From positions 31,927,058 through 31,991,057 of the forward strand of contig CM047426.1 of assembly GCA_026168455.1 (NCBI GenBank): a stretch of DNA of 64,000 nucleotides, written 5' to 3'. Within the stretch, counting starts at the first letter, position 1, and every line of letters begins with the position of its first letter. The notes beneath the pieces were generated by a model that was given only the letters and a program-made list of their open reading frames with translations, did no database searches and was not told where the DNA came from. This document shows positions 28,234 through 41,346 of the stretch, one piece after another. The stretch comes from Theocolax elegans (taxonomy: Eukaryota > Arthropoda > Insecta > Hymenoptera > Cerocephalidae). A program made the position numbers and the translations under genes.

Positions 28234-28460
28234 TCTCGGTCTATGTGTTTATGTACCTGTGTACGTGGAATTGGCTCACAGTGTAGAACTTACTATATAG
28301 CTAGATACTCTTTGCCTACAACTACTTAGCATGTAACTTTTATATACCGTACGTGGACAGAGAAACTATACCGATCGATCTTATTACTGTTGACGATGTC
28401 GCCGTTGTTATTTTCCATCTAAATTTACCTGACACGCGACAGATCGACGGAACGTTGCAG
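28234..28460 (+). promoter_or_regulatory. Non-coding leader exon of CDK12, 3' part
   Basis: CpG-containing sequence runs into a consensus donor (ttgcag|gtaagg, exon end 28460). The next acceptor in a suitable place is tgtttcag at 30373, eight bases before the CDK12 ATG. A 1.9-kb intron in the 5' leader is the simplest reading. The transcription start is not determined. Confidence 0.5.
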
Positions 28461-30381
28461 GTAAGGGACGAGCTCTAATTATGCCACAGTGAGTTTGATT
28501 TTTTTTAATCCTACTTATCATTGCTTATTTCAACACTGGAGCAGAGATGATCCCTACTTCGATTAAGTAATCTCTTCTACATTTATGATTCTTTCCCATT
28601 AATCATAACAATATATTTTTAACATTAACAACATCAACACAATACTTACTTTTCATTATTTTTATTTTATTTTAATATTTTACATTGTTTTACAAATTTT
28701 AATAATGCCTATATCAACAATTTACTTACAAACATTTTTTATTTTAATCACTCTATTACACTATTCTATTTATTATCATAGATTTTGTTTTGCTGATCTC
28801 AAACCAAATTTTGGATAAATTTTTTAAAAATTCAATATTTTATTTACACAATTTTTAATTTTATTTAAATTTAATTTAACAGTAACAAACAGTAAACTTT
28901 AATTATATTATAAAAAATTATAGATAATAAAGAACTAATTGAACATAATTTTCTTAACAAAATATTAATTATACAGTATTGATAATTTATATATATATTA
29001 CTTTTTAGAAAATGTGTTTGTTAGTCTTATATATTATTTAATCTAATTATTTAAATTATTATACTATTTTCTTTAGTTATTATGGATCGATTTAAAATAC
29101 GTGAAAATATCTTATTTTAACACACAATATATGTTCAGAATGTGACATATCAATCATTTATGTCTATTTTAATGTTACCATTACTTTAACCAAATATTAA
29201 AAATAACTCTCTATAATAATTATTAAACATAGGTTAACGTTAAATGGTAGTGAGTTAAAACTAAAACTTAGATTCTGTACCTACTCATGTTACAATTATA
29301 CTTTAAAAAATGTATACATATGATTGAAATATACAACTTTTTATAAAACTAATTTATTTAGTAATTATAATATTTCCACAAAGTAAGAGAGTAGGTATTA
29401 TCATACTACAAAGCAAAAAATAAATATAGAGACATCATCAGCTTGAGGCTGTATGCTTTAACAAAGAAATTTGAATGTTCCTTGAGTTATTAATAAATAA
29501 AACCCTTTGATAAATATTATAATGTCTATTTTAATTAATTTTGTTAGTTTTAAAGATGTATTAGTACTAGTTGTAATTTTTAATGTTTTCCATCAATGCT
29601 TTATATTTTGTTCACTCTGTGAATCATTTTTTAATGTTGCATGTATGCATAATATTATATAACTTTGTAAATATAAGAAATAAATTGAATTTAAATTTGG
29701 GAAAAAGTTATAATTATGATACAAATTATTCTTATAAATGTTGTGCATTTCATTTGTTTGAAAATTTATTTCATAACCATGAATATGTGTGTGTGTATGT
29801 GTGTGTGTGTGTCTATATATATACACATATATATTATTTATTTTTAATTAGAACATGAAACGGAAAGTACAAATTCAAACTTTTAGTATATGACTACCAT
29901 TTAACGATACCATTTTAATTGTTTTTTTGTAATAAATGTTGAGCAGCTACAATCAAGAAAATGAATAATACTTCTTTTATAATAATTTTCTTTACAAAAT
30001 GCAGTTTCTTATACATCTATTGAGAAAAATAGAAATATACAAAATTAGAGAAACTTCATTTGTAGCAGAAAACTTATCATGAATTTTAAGATAGCAAAAG
30101 TAACAAAACAAATATAAGTTGCTATACATTACAAAACTATTGCCAATTACGAATATTTTAATTAAATAAAGTTGTCAAGTTTTTTGATGTGTAAAATGTA
30201 TTTAAAGATTGAAAAACCTAAACTAATTAAACACAAAGGTTACATGAATTAGTAGGAATTGGGCAGAGAAAAAATAAGTAAAAAGGGAAATTGAAAAAAC
30301 AGGCGTACTGAAAATAAGGGAAAATAAAAGTGAATAAATGTAAATAATGGTAAAGACGTAAAATGTGTTTCAGTAGGTGAC

Positions 30382-33300
30382 ATGCCTAGCAGTCGTGATA
30401 TCGAGCGCGCGGAACGCAACGGTCGCTACAAGCCTGGACGGAGGAAGGATAGCACGGGCAGCCTGAGCGGAGGTGATCTCGGTACAGGTAGCAGCAGCAC
30501 CGCCGGGACGAACCGTGCAGTAACGCACGCGTACGAGGTAGCGGCAGCCGCGGCAGCTGCCGCCGTAGCCACGAGCGTCGGTTCCGAGGGAAAGCGACAC
30601 CGCAGGCACGGTAAAAGTGGCCGCGGCGGCTCCGGGAAAAAAAAGAAAAAACGTTCGCGAGAGGACAAGTCACAAACTCAAGCGAAAAAACCTTTGGTCG
30701 AGTATTCGGACGTTAGTAGCGAGGACCTCTCCGAGCCCGAGGCTGGAGAGATCCAGTCCGAGGACAGCCGAGGTGGAAACAACAGCTATACCGACGGTGA
30801 AGTGCCTGACTCTCTTTTGCAGCGTAGTCGGTACTATGGGGTTGGGGATCCTGGACGAGTACTCAACGCATCGCCCATCAGTCTCTCACCAACACCACCG
30901 ATTCAGACGAGTCATCGGCATTCGAAAAAGAACCACTACAACGCCTCACCCGGCGAGGGCTCGACCATGCCGGACTACGGGGATGGTGCACGTCGGATAT
31001 CCCGGCGCAAGGAAAAGAAACACAAACGCGACAAAAAAAAGAAACGCTCGAGTTTAAGTCCCTCCGGCTCGAGTATCGGTAAGAAGAAAAAGCGAAAGTC
31101 GAAACGAGCTTCGCGGAGTCTTAGTCCGAACGTCATCGTCACAGGCACCGAGCTCATACACTCCCAGGCGTTAACTAATTGGCGACTCCAACATCCAGGG
31201 CCTTCTCCGCCGATTATGACCCTCAAGGATAGCACCTCGCCAATTTCACCGCCTTCGCCACACGAAGGTGTTTCGCCGACCGACATGGATTTCGACGACT
31301 CGCCGCCTCCAAGGCACTTGACCCCTCCGTCTCAGCCGTTGTTACCGAGGCACGTCGAGTCCCCGCATACACCGTTGCTACCACCCCGAGCACTCACGCC
31401 TGACAATCACCACCAAAACAAGTCTAAAAGCCACCATAGTCCAGACTCCCGTCACAAATCGCACGTGAGCCCGAATCACTCGACTGCGCGAAGACGGGGC
31501 CATAGTCCGAGTCCACCTAGACGAAGGGATCACAGCCCACCCAGGAGGAGGGACTACAGTCCGCCGAATCACGCCCCATCCTCGATGCACAGAATGAGCA
31601 GGCACTCCCCGAGTCCACAATCAATGCGCAGAAGGGACTTTAGTCCGAGCCCAGGCTCCCACCGAAGGAGTCGAGCGGATGACTTGCTTTTGCGATCGCC
31701 GACCTCCTTGAATAAACGACGAAGAAGAGATGAATCACCGAGAAGACACAGGCATCACGAAAAAGACAGAAGGGATAAACGTAAAACTGCAAGAAGTCCA
31801 ATCAGTTCCAGGTATACTAAACACACATCTCACTAAATTTATTTGCAACTATACTCCATAACTTAATAATCCAAATGTTTATACAAATTAATTATCTGAT
31901 TTACTTATTCATAGGACTCACAAGCGTAGAAACTACATTAATATTTTTGTTAAACAATATTTGTCATCAATTTTTTCAGGATAATTTTATAAATTATTTT
32001 TAATGATTTGCGAATAGATATTTTCTCGATGAGAGTGTCAAATTGTCATATATTAGAGAAAGAATATACTGTAGAATAGATCGATAAAAAATTAATCATA
32101 TTTGCTGCATGTCCAAATATTATTTAATAATAATTGATTTAGAAAGCAAATATTCTGCTAGATCATTTCATATTAATTCCGCAATTATTATTCAATAATA
32201 AATATCCACACATATATTAATTTATCTATTTATAAATTATTTTTAGATAGATTAATTACAACAAATTATAAGGTATTTTAATTTTTATATATTTATTAAT
32301 TTTGATTTCTTTGAAACATAGTTTAATTTATTCAATACTTTTAGTTCTCGATTTTGTAAACATTTACACATACAAATACGTAATGTTAATTTTTTTATTA
32401 TTTACCTATACAGTGCAACTAATAATATTTCATATGTAAATAAGATGACAAGAAATTAAGACTAAAGAAACTAAATAACTTTAAATTATATTTTACATGA
32501 GCATTATGATTACCTTTTTGTATTTTATATGATTAATAATTTTACATTTTATGAGTAATGTAGTAAAAAAATTTTCTCTCACAAAATTTGGTTATTAAAT
32601 TTGTGAAAACATTATTTATAGGCTGACCAGCCATATGTCACGGTCACGGTCTCGAAGTCCACACAGATGGCGAAAATCATCGCGATCACGATCGCGATCT
32701 CGTCGTCGTAGTCGTACCCCAAAGAAATCACGTTCGCCTAATAGCAAATCCCACAAATTGTCGCGGAAACATCGCTCGAAGAGTCCGCGGATTTCGCGTA
32801 TACCCTCACCGGTTCACCGTTCAACTCGTAAATCACCAACAAGTATCTACGAACGAAATTTAAAAGTGCAAGCCAAGATTAGTGAAACGAGTCTTTTTGC
32901 TGAACTGGTCAAAGATAGGAATATGAGGGAACTTGCTTTTAAAAAGTTGCAAGCAGCTAAAGAAAAAGCGAGTCAGGATGAGGTACAAATAATCGAAGGT
33001 TCGGACGAAAAAGATAATAGTAATGGTTCTTCATCGACGAACACAATTATCGACAGGGTAAACGATAAATCGTCGACGGCAGCTACAACACCATGCGCTA
33101 GCATGGATCTTACAGTCGATGTGCTCGACATTCCAGTACCTGTTATGTCGAATGCAGCAACATCTATTCCAATGGTACCACAAAATATCATACTTCGATA
33201 CTAAACTATTACTATACCATTTTTCGTATAATGATATGTCGAACTACCTAAATATTAAAGTTATCAGAAATCTAGTATGTAATCAAAAGCTCTGATTATG

Positions 33301-36300
33301 TAGTTCATAACGTTATACCTTAATTCTAAATACATATACAATTAATTTTTCTATTAATTTAAAATTATTATTATAAATTTGATATATAAATTCGATAGCT
33401 ATCTTTTATTATTACTTACACGTTAAACTAAAACTTCAAATTATTAAATTTTAGTAGTCATTCATTTTGTATCAAATTCTCAATTTTCAAATTATGATTA
33501 TTCGAATATAGGTTAAATTAGACCGTACACTGTATATTTTGTTAAAATTTTTAAATATTATATTTAAGTTTAATTTAAAAGATAAACGCCTATAGTAATT
33601 ATCAGTAATTTTTTGTAATAATCTGCTGTTAACCTATATCATATTTATTTTAATAATATTGTATATTTCATACCAATCATCTTTCAATAATAGATCGTTT
33701 AATATTTTATAAAATTTTACGGTAAATGTGTATTTGCAGCCACAAACACAGCCCCCGTCGCAAATACAGGTGCCCCCGACCGTTGTACCTGTTCTTCCAG
33801 CGGCTGCTACTCCTATACCATCAACTCCTACAACTTTAACCGTTTCGACATCGTTCAATACTGTTGCAATACCAAGCACAGTTGCGGTAACGTTGCAAGC
33901 GCCTAGTATACAGCCAGATGATGGCTCTGTAGCTGGGAAAACCCCTCCGCTTCCTGGACCTCCAGTTGCGAGTTTGATACAGCAGCAAAGAAGCGAAACT
34001 CCGATTACCACGACGGTTCACATGGATGCCGCTGTGCCTGCTCAAACTACACATGTATATAATTCTCCAGCACTGGGTAACGACGCTCCTGTTAGTGTTA
34101 ATACACCGACCATTTTAGTCACGGGTAAGTTTTAGCATTTTCTAAACAGTAAGTCAATGAACTGAAATGAATTTTACATGGTTATAATTATAAGCTGTTT
34201 TTGCAATAAATATGTTTACTTATTTTAATATAGGTGTGCAATCTCTTCCATCCGCAGTTCAACAGATGCCGCCCCAGCAACATTTACAACAAATTCATCA
34301 GCAGCAACAACAACAGTTGCAACAATCGCAGCTCTCACATATTCAGCAGCAGCAACAACAACAACAACAACAACAACATCACTCCGATTTGCAATCAATT
34401 TCTTCAGGTCTATCACAAGTGCCTGTTTTAGTGCCTCTTCCTGTACCAGCTCCGCCTTCTGGCAGTGGCTCAACACCAACGACTCCTCACGCTCATAATG
34501 TAGCAGTTTCAGCTCAACCTCCATCATCTACAACCTGTTTTCCTGTATCACCAGCAATCGCAAAATTCAGCACTCCCAACAACCTTATATCCCTTAAAAC
34601 CGTTGATTCACCAAAACCCCCACTCGTATCATTCAAAACTAAAAGTTTATCTAAATTACCTCTACCTCCTGGTATCAACCAAAATGATTTGGAGAGCATC
34701 GATTCCCCGCCAAGTCGTTCTCCAAGTCCACCATCTACCATTGTTGCTAAATCACAGCCTAAAACCACGCCTACTACGCCTGTGGGTGTTAATATCACAA
34801 TTCAAACTACACCAAAACAGGCGACCCAAAGAAAAAGCATTAAGGATCTACCTATGCCACCCGGTTAGTTATTATTATTCTAATAATGAATAATACCTAT
34901 ATTTTTTATGCAATAAACCTAATACCATGTTAATGATATTTAATATTGCTACTATACATTGCAGTTGTTCCTGGTTCAGAAGATCTCAGTGGAGAAGATG
35001 ACACGACAGCCACTCCACCACGAAATAGAATAGAAAGAATACCTCCTAAACCAAAGCTCAAAAGACCGAAGATTTTAAAAAGAAAAGGTCGTAATAATCA
35101 TATACCAATGTCAGCTTCAGGCGGTAAAGACTGGGGTGAACGTTGCGTCGATGTTTTCGAAGTTATCGATCAAATAGGCGAAGGTACTTATGGACAAGTA
35201 TACAAAGCACAAGATAAGAGAGCAGGTGTAATTGTTGCACTTAAAAAAGTTCGTTTAGAAAATGAAAAAGATGGTTTTCCTATTACTGCTGTACGAGAAA
35301 TTAAAATATTACGACAGCTTAATCATAAAAATATTGTCAATTTAAGAGAAATTGTAACAGATAAACAAGATGCTCTCGATTTTCGAAAGGTAGTGATTAA
35401 TTTTTAATGTGTATTGAACAGAACATTGTAGATCGATCTTTGACTTACTTCAACTTATCGATGTTTTTCAGGACAAAGGATCTTTTTATTTAGTATTTGA
35501 ATATATGGATCACGATTTAATGGGTCTTCTCGAGTCAGGAATGGTTGATTTCAATGAAATGAATAATGCAAGCATTATGAAGCAATTATTGGATGGATTA
35601 AACTATTGTCATAGCAAAAATTTCTTACATCGTGATATCAAATGTTCAAATATACTAATGAACAATAAGTATGTTTCTATCTACGTAATGTATTCGTTTT
35701 GGTCTTTACGTAATCACCTCAAACTACTTTTATTATTTCAGAGGTGAAGTAAAGCTAGCCGATTTTGGATTAGCTAGACTTTACAATGCCGAAGATCGAC
35801 AACGTCCATACACTAATAAAGTCATTACTCTGTGGTATAGACCACCAGAATTACTGTTAGGAGAAGAACGTTATGGACCTGCTATTGACGTTTGGAGTTG
35901 TGGTTGCATTTTAGGAGAATTATTCTTCAAAAAACCTCTTTTCCAAGTAAAATTTAAAGTTTTCTTTTTATTTCATATTTTTTTATATATTGAAAAATTA
36001 CCTACATATATATATATGTATGTATTTATTAAATAAACATTTTACCAGGGTAATATAGAAATGATGCAGCTAGATGTCATTTCAAAGGTCTGTGGAACGC
36101 CAACACCAGCAGTATGGCCATCTGTGATAAAATTACCATTGTGGTATACATTGAAATTCAAAAAAACCTATAGGAGACGGCTTCGAGAAGATTTTCAATT
36201 TATGCCTGCTTCAGCTCTAGATTTACTGGATCGAATGTTGGAATTAGATCCAGAGAAACGTATAACGGCTGCTGATGCTTTAAAGAGTCCTTGGCTCAAA

Positions 36301-39300
36301 TACGTGCAACCAGAACAGTATGTTTTTTCAATTTTTTTTAACAGACAACATCATCTTTTACATATCTTTTGCTTTGTACTGAGCCATGATTATTTTCCGC
36401 TGTCTTTTAACATATTATTTATTACATTAGAATGCCATCACCGCAATTACCGACATGGCAAGATTGTCATGAATTGTGGAGTAAAAAGAGAAAGCGTCAA
36501 TTAAGGGAACAACAAGAGACTTCACAAGGCAGAGTGCCTCTCCTATCAGTACCTAATAGAGGTGGCATGCAAAGAGCTATTGAGGATCTATCTGACGTCG
36601 GGGGGTGAGTAGTCGTAGACGACTGATTAACAAATCTGTCGAAATTGCAGCAAGGCAAGAATGCGCACCCATGTGTGCATGGTTGTAAAGTCGAAACAAC
36701 ATTTATAATATTTTTTTGTGTTTTATAAAAGAAAATATTGATTGTTTTATTTTTATAAAAATCTATTGTGAAAATAAAACGTATCAAAAGTGATGCGTTT
36801 TAAAATGTCATAAATTGTAAAAATTCAAAATATCAAACTGATCTTTAGGGAAACAAATTTATTTTGAAATTTTTTTTATTTTAGATTTTTGCCATCTTTA
36901 TGTTATTTAAGTTAGCAGAATCTATTTTAATAAAAAATCTCATGTTTGTAAAATTAATATAGAAGTCCTAAACTTATTATCAATAATGTAATGATACCAA
37001 CGTGCAGGTCTGCGAGAGTATGTAAGGAAAACATTATCTGTAAATAAAGCGTACGGATATCAAGGAATAGTAGCAGCGTTCAATCATCACCGTCATATAA
37101 ACTACGAGGAAGTAATACAATTAAGACAATATGGAAATAAAGAAGATTGTTAGATATATACAAACATCGTCACATGCGCTAGTGACTGTTACAATGCATA
37201 TTGTTAATTACAATCTTTTCGACTGTTTGTGTTTTTATGCATTAGGCTTTATCATAATCAATTTTCTTTTATTCACAAGCTGCAAAAGTTTGTTACTTAT
37301 GTATAATAAAAGTTAAATTTTTTAATTTCGTTTAAATAACATTAGAAGGTTGTATCTTTAGTCAAACGGAATTTGAAAAATTAATCGAATATACATGTTA
37401 TATTACCTAAGATTATAAAATAAGGATAATAATAACTAACTGTAATATAATTATTGGCTGCCTTAAATCAATATTATTATTATATGTAAGATAAATATTT
37501 TCCTGATACAGAATAATTAAATATTATTCACCTTGTGCAGCCCCATTATATTAAATTACCCTAAAAATGCGTATTATAGGGATTATTGGGTAAAGAAAAA
37601 GTAGCAGTATTGAGTACACACTGGGAACCTTTGAAAAAAAAGTAAAATAATAGAATAATTATAAAAACAGATTCTTTTATTTATTGACGTACGTTTTGAT
37701 ATTTACAAAGAAGTTTGGGGACGTACATTAAATCTTTATTTACGGTTACGTGATTCCACATCAATGCTGTGAAATGTTTTGAGTCATATATGCGATTAAG
37801 TTAGTTCAATATTCTTTATGTACCATTTAAGGTGATTTTATTAATAAACTTTCAATTTTGTTTCAATTTTCTTTTTGTTTATTTTTATTTTAATCAAAAA
37901 ATTAAAAAATGATGAAAGACATTCATTTATGTATGTAAATGCCTTCAAAAGTAAATATTATTTCAATATACCCACTAAAGTCCTGTAATAGCTATATATA
38001 TAATAAATATTGAAGTAATCATTTTTTTCTATATTTTTATATTCTTGGCGTGACTAGTTAATAAAAATGAAAATTTATAGTTGCACTGTTTACAGTTTGC
38101 ATTTGTACATTAAGACTTTCATCATTTTTTTAAAAATGTGTTCCCTAAGATTGTTACAAAAATTTTTATTCACGCATATAGATTATCATATCTGTGTGCA
38201 TGTTGCACAGTGCATTAATGTGGAATTAAAATCGTTGACGAGTGTAATATAATAAACTAACAATAAACTAATAATTCAGTAGAATGAATATCTAACAGAG
38301 TAAAAAACCAATTGTGTTTCAGGAAATAAAATGTTATGGCCAAATGTGATAGAGGAACAAATTTTGTAGCGCTTTTAAGAATATATGTAGGTAATACCAA
38401 TTATCCTCTCATACCTATTTTCAAAATCATATAACAAGGAGTGTAAATGTTTGGGTTTTAAATTCAAAATAACCACTCATTCCAATTATTCCTACTAAAA
38501 CAATAACACGCTTCTCTTGCCTAGTCATTCATTTATTCGTTCATATGCATAATCATTCAATGTCACTATGGTTCCCTGTGTGTCTTCAGTTACATTATAA
38601 AATAACTTTAAATTAAGATATTATCATAAATAATAATTATAAAAAAACAATAACGCAACATAACAAAATTTTGATATAATATTATGAAAAAAGTTGCTTC
38701 ATAGTTTTACCAATTTTAAAAATTGTAAGATTAAATTTAAAAATTACAACAATTACCTGTAAAAGATTATTCAGTATTTAAAAATTCTTTTAACTAGATC
38801 TATAAATTAATATAAAAAAAAAATATGCGTTACAAGAAGTTTCCACATATTTTTACATAAGTAAAATGGATAACTGTTTATAATTGAATAACCTACGAAT
38901 TACAACTTTTTCATAATATTTACATTACATAACAATTAAAATAAAAATAAATATTGATTTCAGATCATCCAAGAGATTAAAAATGGAGGCAGGCTACAAT
39001 TCTCACAGATACAGTTCAGAACCACATATGGGAGCAGATGGGATATTTAGTCAAGGTGGTCCATTTACATCTTCACCTTACGGTTACAATAGTCCTCCAT
39101 CACTAAAATCAAGGAGCAACCCAAGAGAGGGACCTCATTTTTCAGAATTTGTCACTGAAGATACTTTAGCTCGGAAACTAATCAATCTTACTGGTGCATT
39201 AAATCAAGGAAAACCAATCAGTGTAGACGATCTTATGTCACTTAGAACAGATAATGAGGTAAAAACATAAAAATTCTATGTAATATAATATATTTTAGAA

Positions 39301-39911
39301 GAAAAGTAAATTAAAAATTAAAATGTAAAATAACTGTTAGTGTGTGTTTCATTTAAACAGAATCAATGGGTATTCAATTCTTTTAATTTTTTAAGTATAA
39401 ACAAAAATTACATTATAAATAATTAAAATTCATAGAATTATGTAAAAAATATTTATATAACAGACCGATCCAAAAGCTGCGCAGTTGTTAGCTGAATTAC
39501 AAACTGAACTTCGTTTGGCCACTAATACTAGACAAAGCGGACTTCTTGATTCTCATTTACCCATATTAAATCCACCGATACTAGGTTAGTATTAATTAAT
39601 TTAAATGAAAACTACTATGAAGTAATAATCTTGTAGATGCACTTTTTCCAGCTACAAATCCAGGTCAAAAAGGTAGTTTTGATGCTCATGCCGTATATGC
39701 AGGCGATGACGCAGTGAGTTCCGGAAGATGGTCGCAGCTCGCCACGGTTGGCATTAGGACAGCATTATCTGCTCTAATGTCGCGTTATGGTTTGGAGCCT
39801 TACAATCCTCCCTCTGTAACCGTCAATCGACCGCCAGGTAAACTGGTCGCTAGCCTGCCGAATAACATTTTCTTGCCCTCGACGTCCTCACAATCAGCGT
39901 ATAGCTCTTAA
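30382..39911 (+). CDS. Cdk12: Cyclin-dependent kinase 12
   Basis: Twelve coding exons: 30382-31811, 32622-33174, 33740-34124, 34234-34863, 34965-35389, 35472-35668, 35742-35946, 36049-36317, 36431-36604, 38964-39258, 39464-39584, 39652-39911. They total 1647 residues. With cyclin K the kinase phosphorylates Ser2 of the RNA polymerase II C-terminal domain in the nucleus. The N-terminal third is an RS-rich domain with poly-Ala and Lys/Arg tracts, then SP/TP-rich and polyglutamine regions. The kinase domain starts near residue 1060: [10 protein letters not shown]1093, the PITAVRE cyclin helix, HRDIKCSN (D1196), DFGLAR, then [14 protein letters not shown], the family C-terminal extension. The donor of exon 2 (33174) is inferred: ATG|GTACCA keeps phase, but GTAAAC at 33058 would also fit and would skip a coding-like stretch. 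The large 5' coding exon starts at the first ATG after a leader intron. Confidence 0.96.
34301..34378 (+). repeat. CAG/CAA tract (polyglutamine) in CDK12 exon 4
   Basis: Mixed CAG and CAA codons encode two glutamine-rich runs in the linker before the kinase domain. The longest uninterrupted run is about ten glutamines. Codon mixing suggests a tolerated low-complexity linker. Confidence 0.9.
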
Positions 39912-40927
39912 AACTTTCTTGTACATAATGTACAATTTGTTGTGTCGTGTTGTATAAAAAGGAGAAAGTGACTTACAAAAATTTCAAATACATATTTTCA
40001 AATCATAATGTTAGGTAATTATTATACAATGCCATATTTAGTCTCTTTTATAACAAAATCAAACTAATAATTTTAATCAAATCATTTGTTGTGTAAGTAG
40101 TACATTATTTTTATTTTATTTCACCTTTAAATCAAAGGTTAAACAGAATTTTCAAATAAGGTAGTTTAAATTTATTAATGCAAACTAATTTGACTATTTA
40201 AGAGATGCATATGGCATAAACGTGCATAAAAGTTTTATTTATAACTAAATCAAGCAATTTGTAATGAATTATAATTTAATTACAATTTACGTAGTTATTT
40301 ATTGAATAAGGTGTCTATAACATTTTACAGTACGTAAACTGTAAATGTATTTATGAAATGTAATGTAAATATCTTGATAAGGTACATATGTTAATAAAGA
40401 AATAGACTGAAATATATAGATGTTTCCCAATTAGAATTTTTATTATCGATGTCTGTTCAGATGTAGGAAACATTTAGGGATTTAGTTATAAAATATTTTA
40501 AATTCATTACATTTAAGCTATAACTAAATAATTTCAAATATTTATTGTACGAATTTATAGTGTAATAAATAAAGATAAGGACAAATCATAAAAAGTATAA
40601 TAAATTTAAAAACAAAAGCAATAGTAGGTTTATCAGTTAGGTTATAATTTTTGACAAATTGTAAACTTTTATTTGTTTGATTAGTTAAATAGCTAATAAT
40701 TTTTTATTTTAATCTACTGTAATGGTACAAACTTATTTATTATAGAAATCTCTAAATAATAATAGTACTAAATAATTGACAAGTAAATATAAGTATATAT
40801 TATTTTCTAAAGAATTTCCTTAATTTTCTAAAAAAAACCCTTTTTTTCACTTACAAGATAGAATAAAATTTATTTTCACACGATAACTTAATAATTTTTT
40901 ATTTAATATTTTCTAATGACTTTTCAG
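39912..40927. other. CDK12 3' flank
   Basis: AT-rich 3' untranslated or intergenic DNA with several AATAAA-type signals. No coding exon is seen up to the acceptor at 40927. Confidence 0.5.
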
Positions 40928-41300
40928 ATTGAGTAGGTGACAACTTTCAATGAAGAAAATATACAAGAGGTTAGACCATTTCAGCTCAGCTGCTCAGCAA
41001 CACGTGCCATCGGTGGTGGCAACTTTACAAACAAAACCACACACGACGACGACGAACCGAAAAAAAAGTGTGTTCAAATATTATGCTACAGATGGTAACA
41101 CTGAACAATCACTCCAGTTGCAACCAATGAAGAATCGACATGACGAACAAGAGAAACATACCCAAACAACAATTTCCAAAAGTGATGGAATGTGAAAATT
41201 ACTTTCACAATGTTGATACATAAATGTTTATAGTTTTGTTATATTAAAAGTTAATATACATTTGTTTTTCAACACTGTTAATTTACATGTAAACAATAAA
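40928..41300 (+). other. Possible alternative 3' exon of CDK12
   Basis: A polypyrimidine-AG (gacttttcag, ending 40927) precedes a patch richer in G and C than its flanks. It contains an 81-codon frame (ATG 40950, TGA 41193-41195) and then an AATAAA near 41296. If the phase-1 donor inside exon 12 (ccaG|GTAAAC, after 39837) or the donor of exon 11 were joined to 40928, translation would stop at once (Asp then TGA). That would make this exon a 3' UTR and give CDK12 a shorter tail. The 81-codon product has no known domain. Status is uncertain. Confidence 0.3.
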
Positions 41301-41346
41301 AGTACCAGTTTTTTTATTGAAAGTGACTTCATGAAAAATAAGTAAG

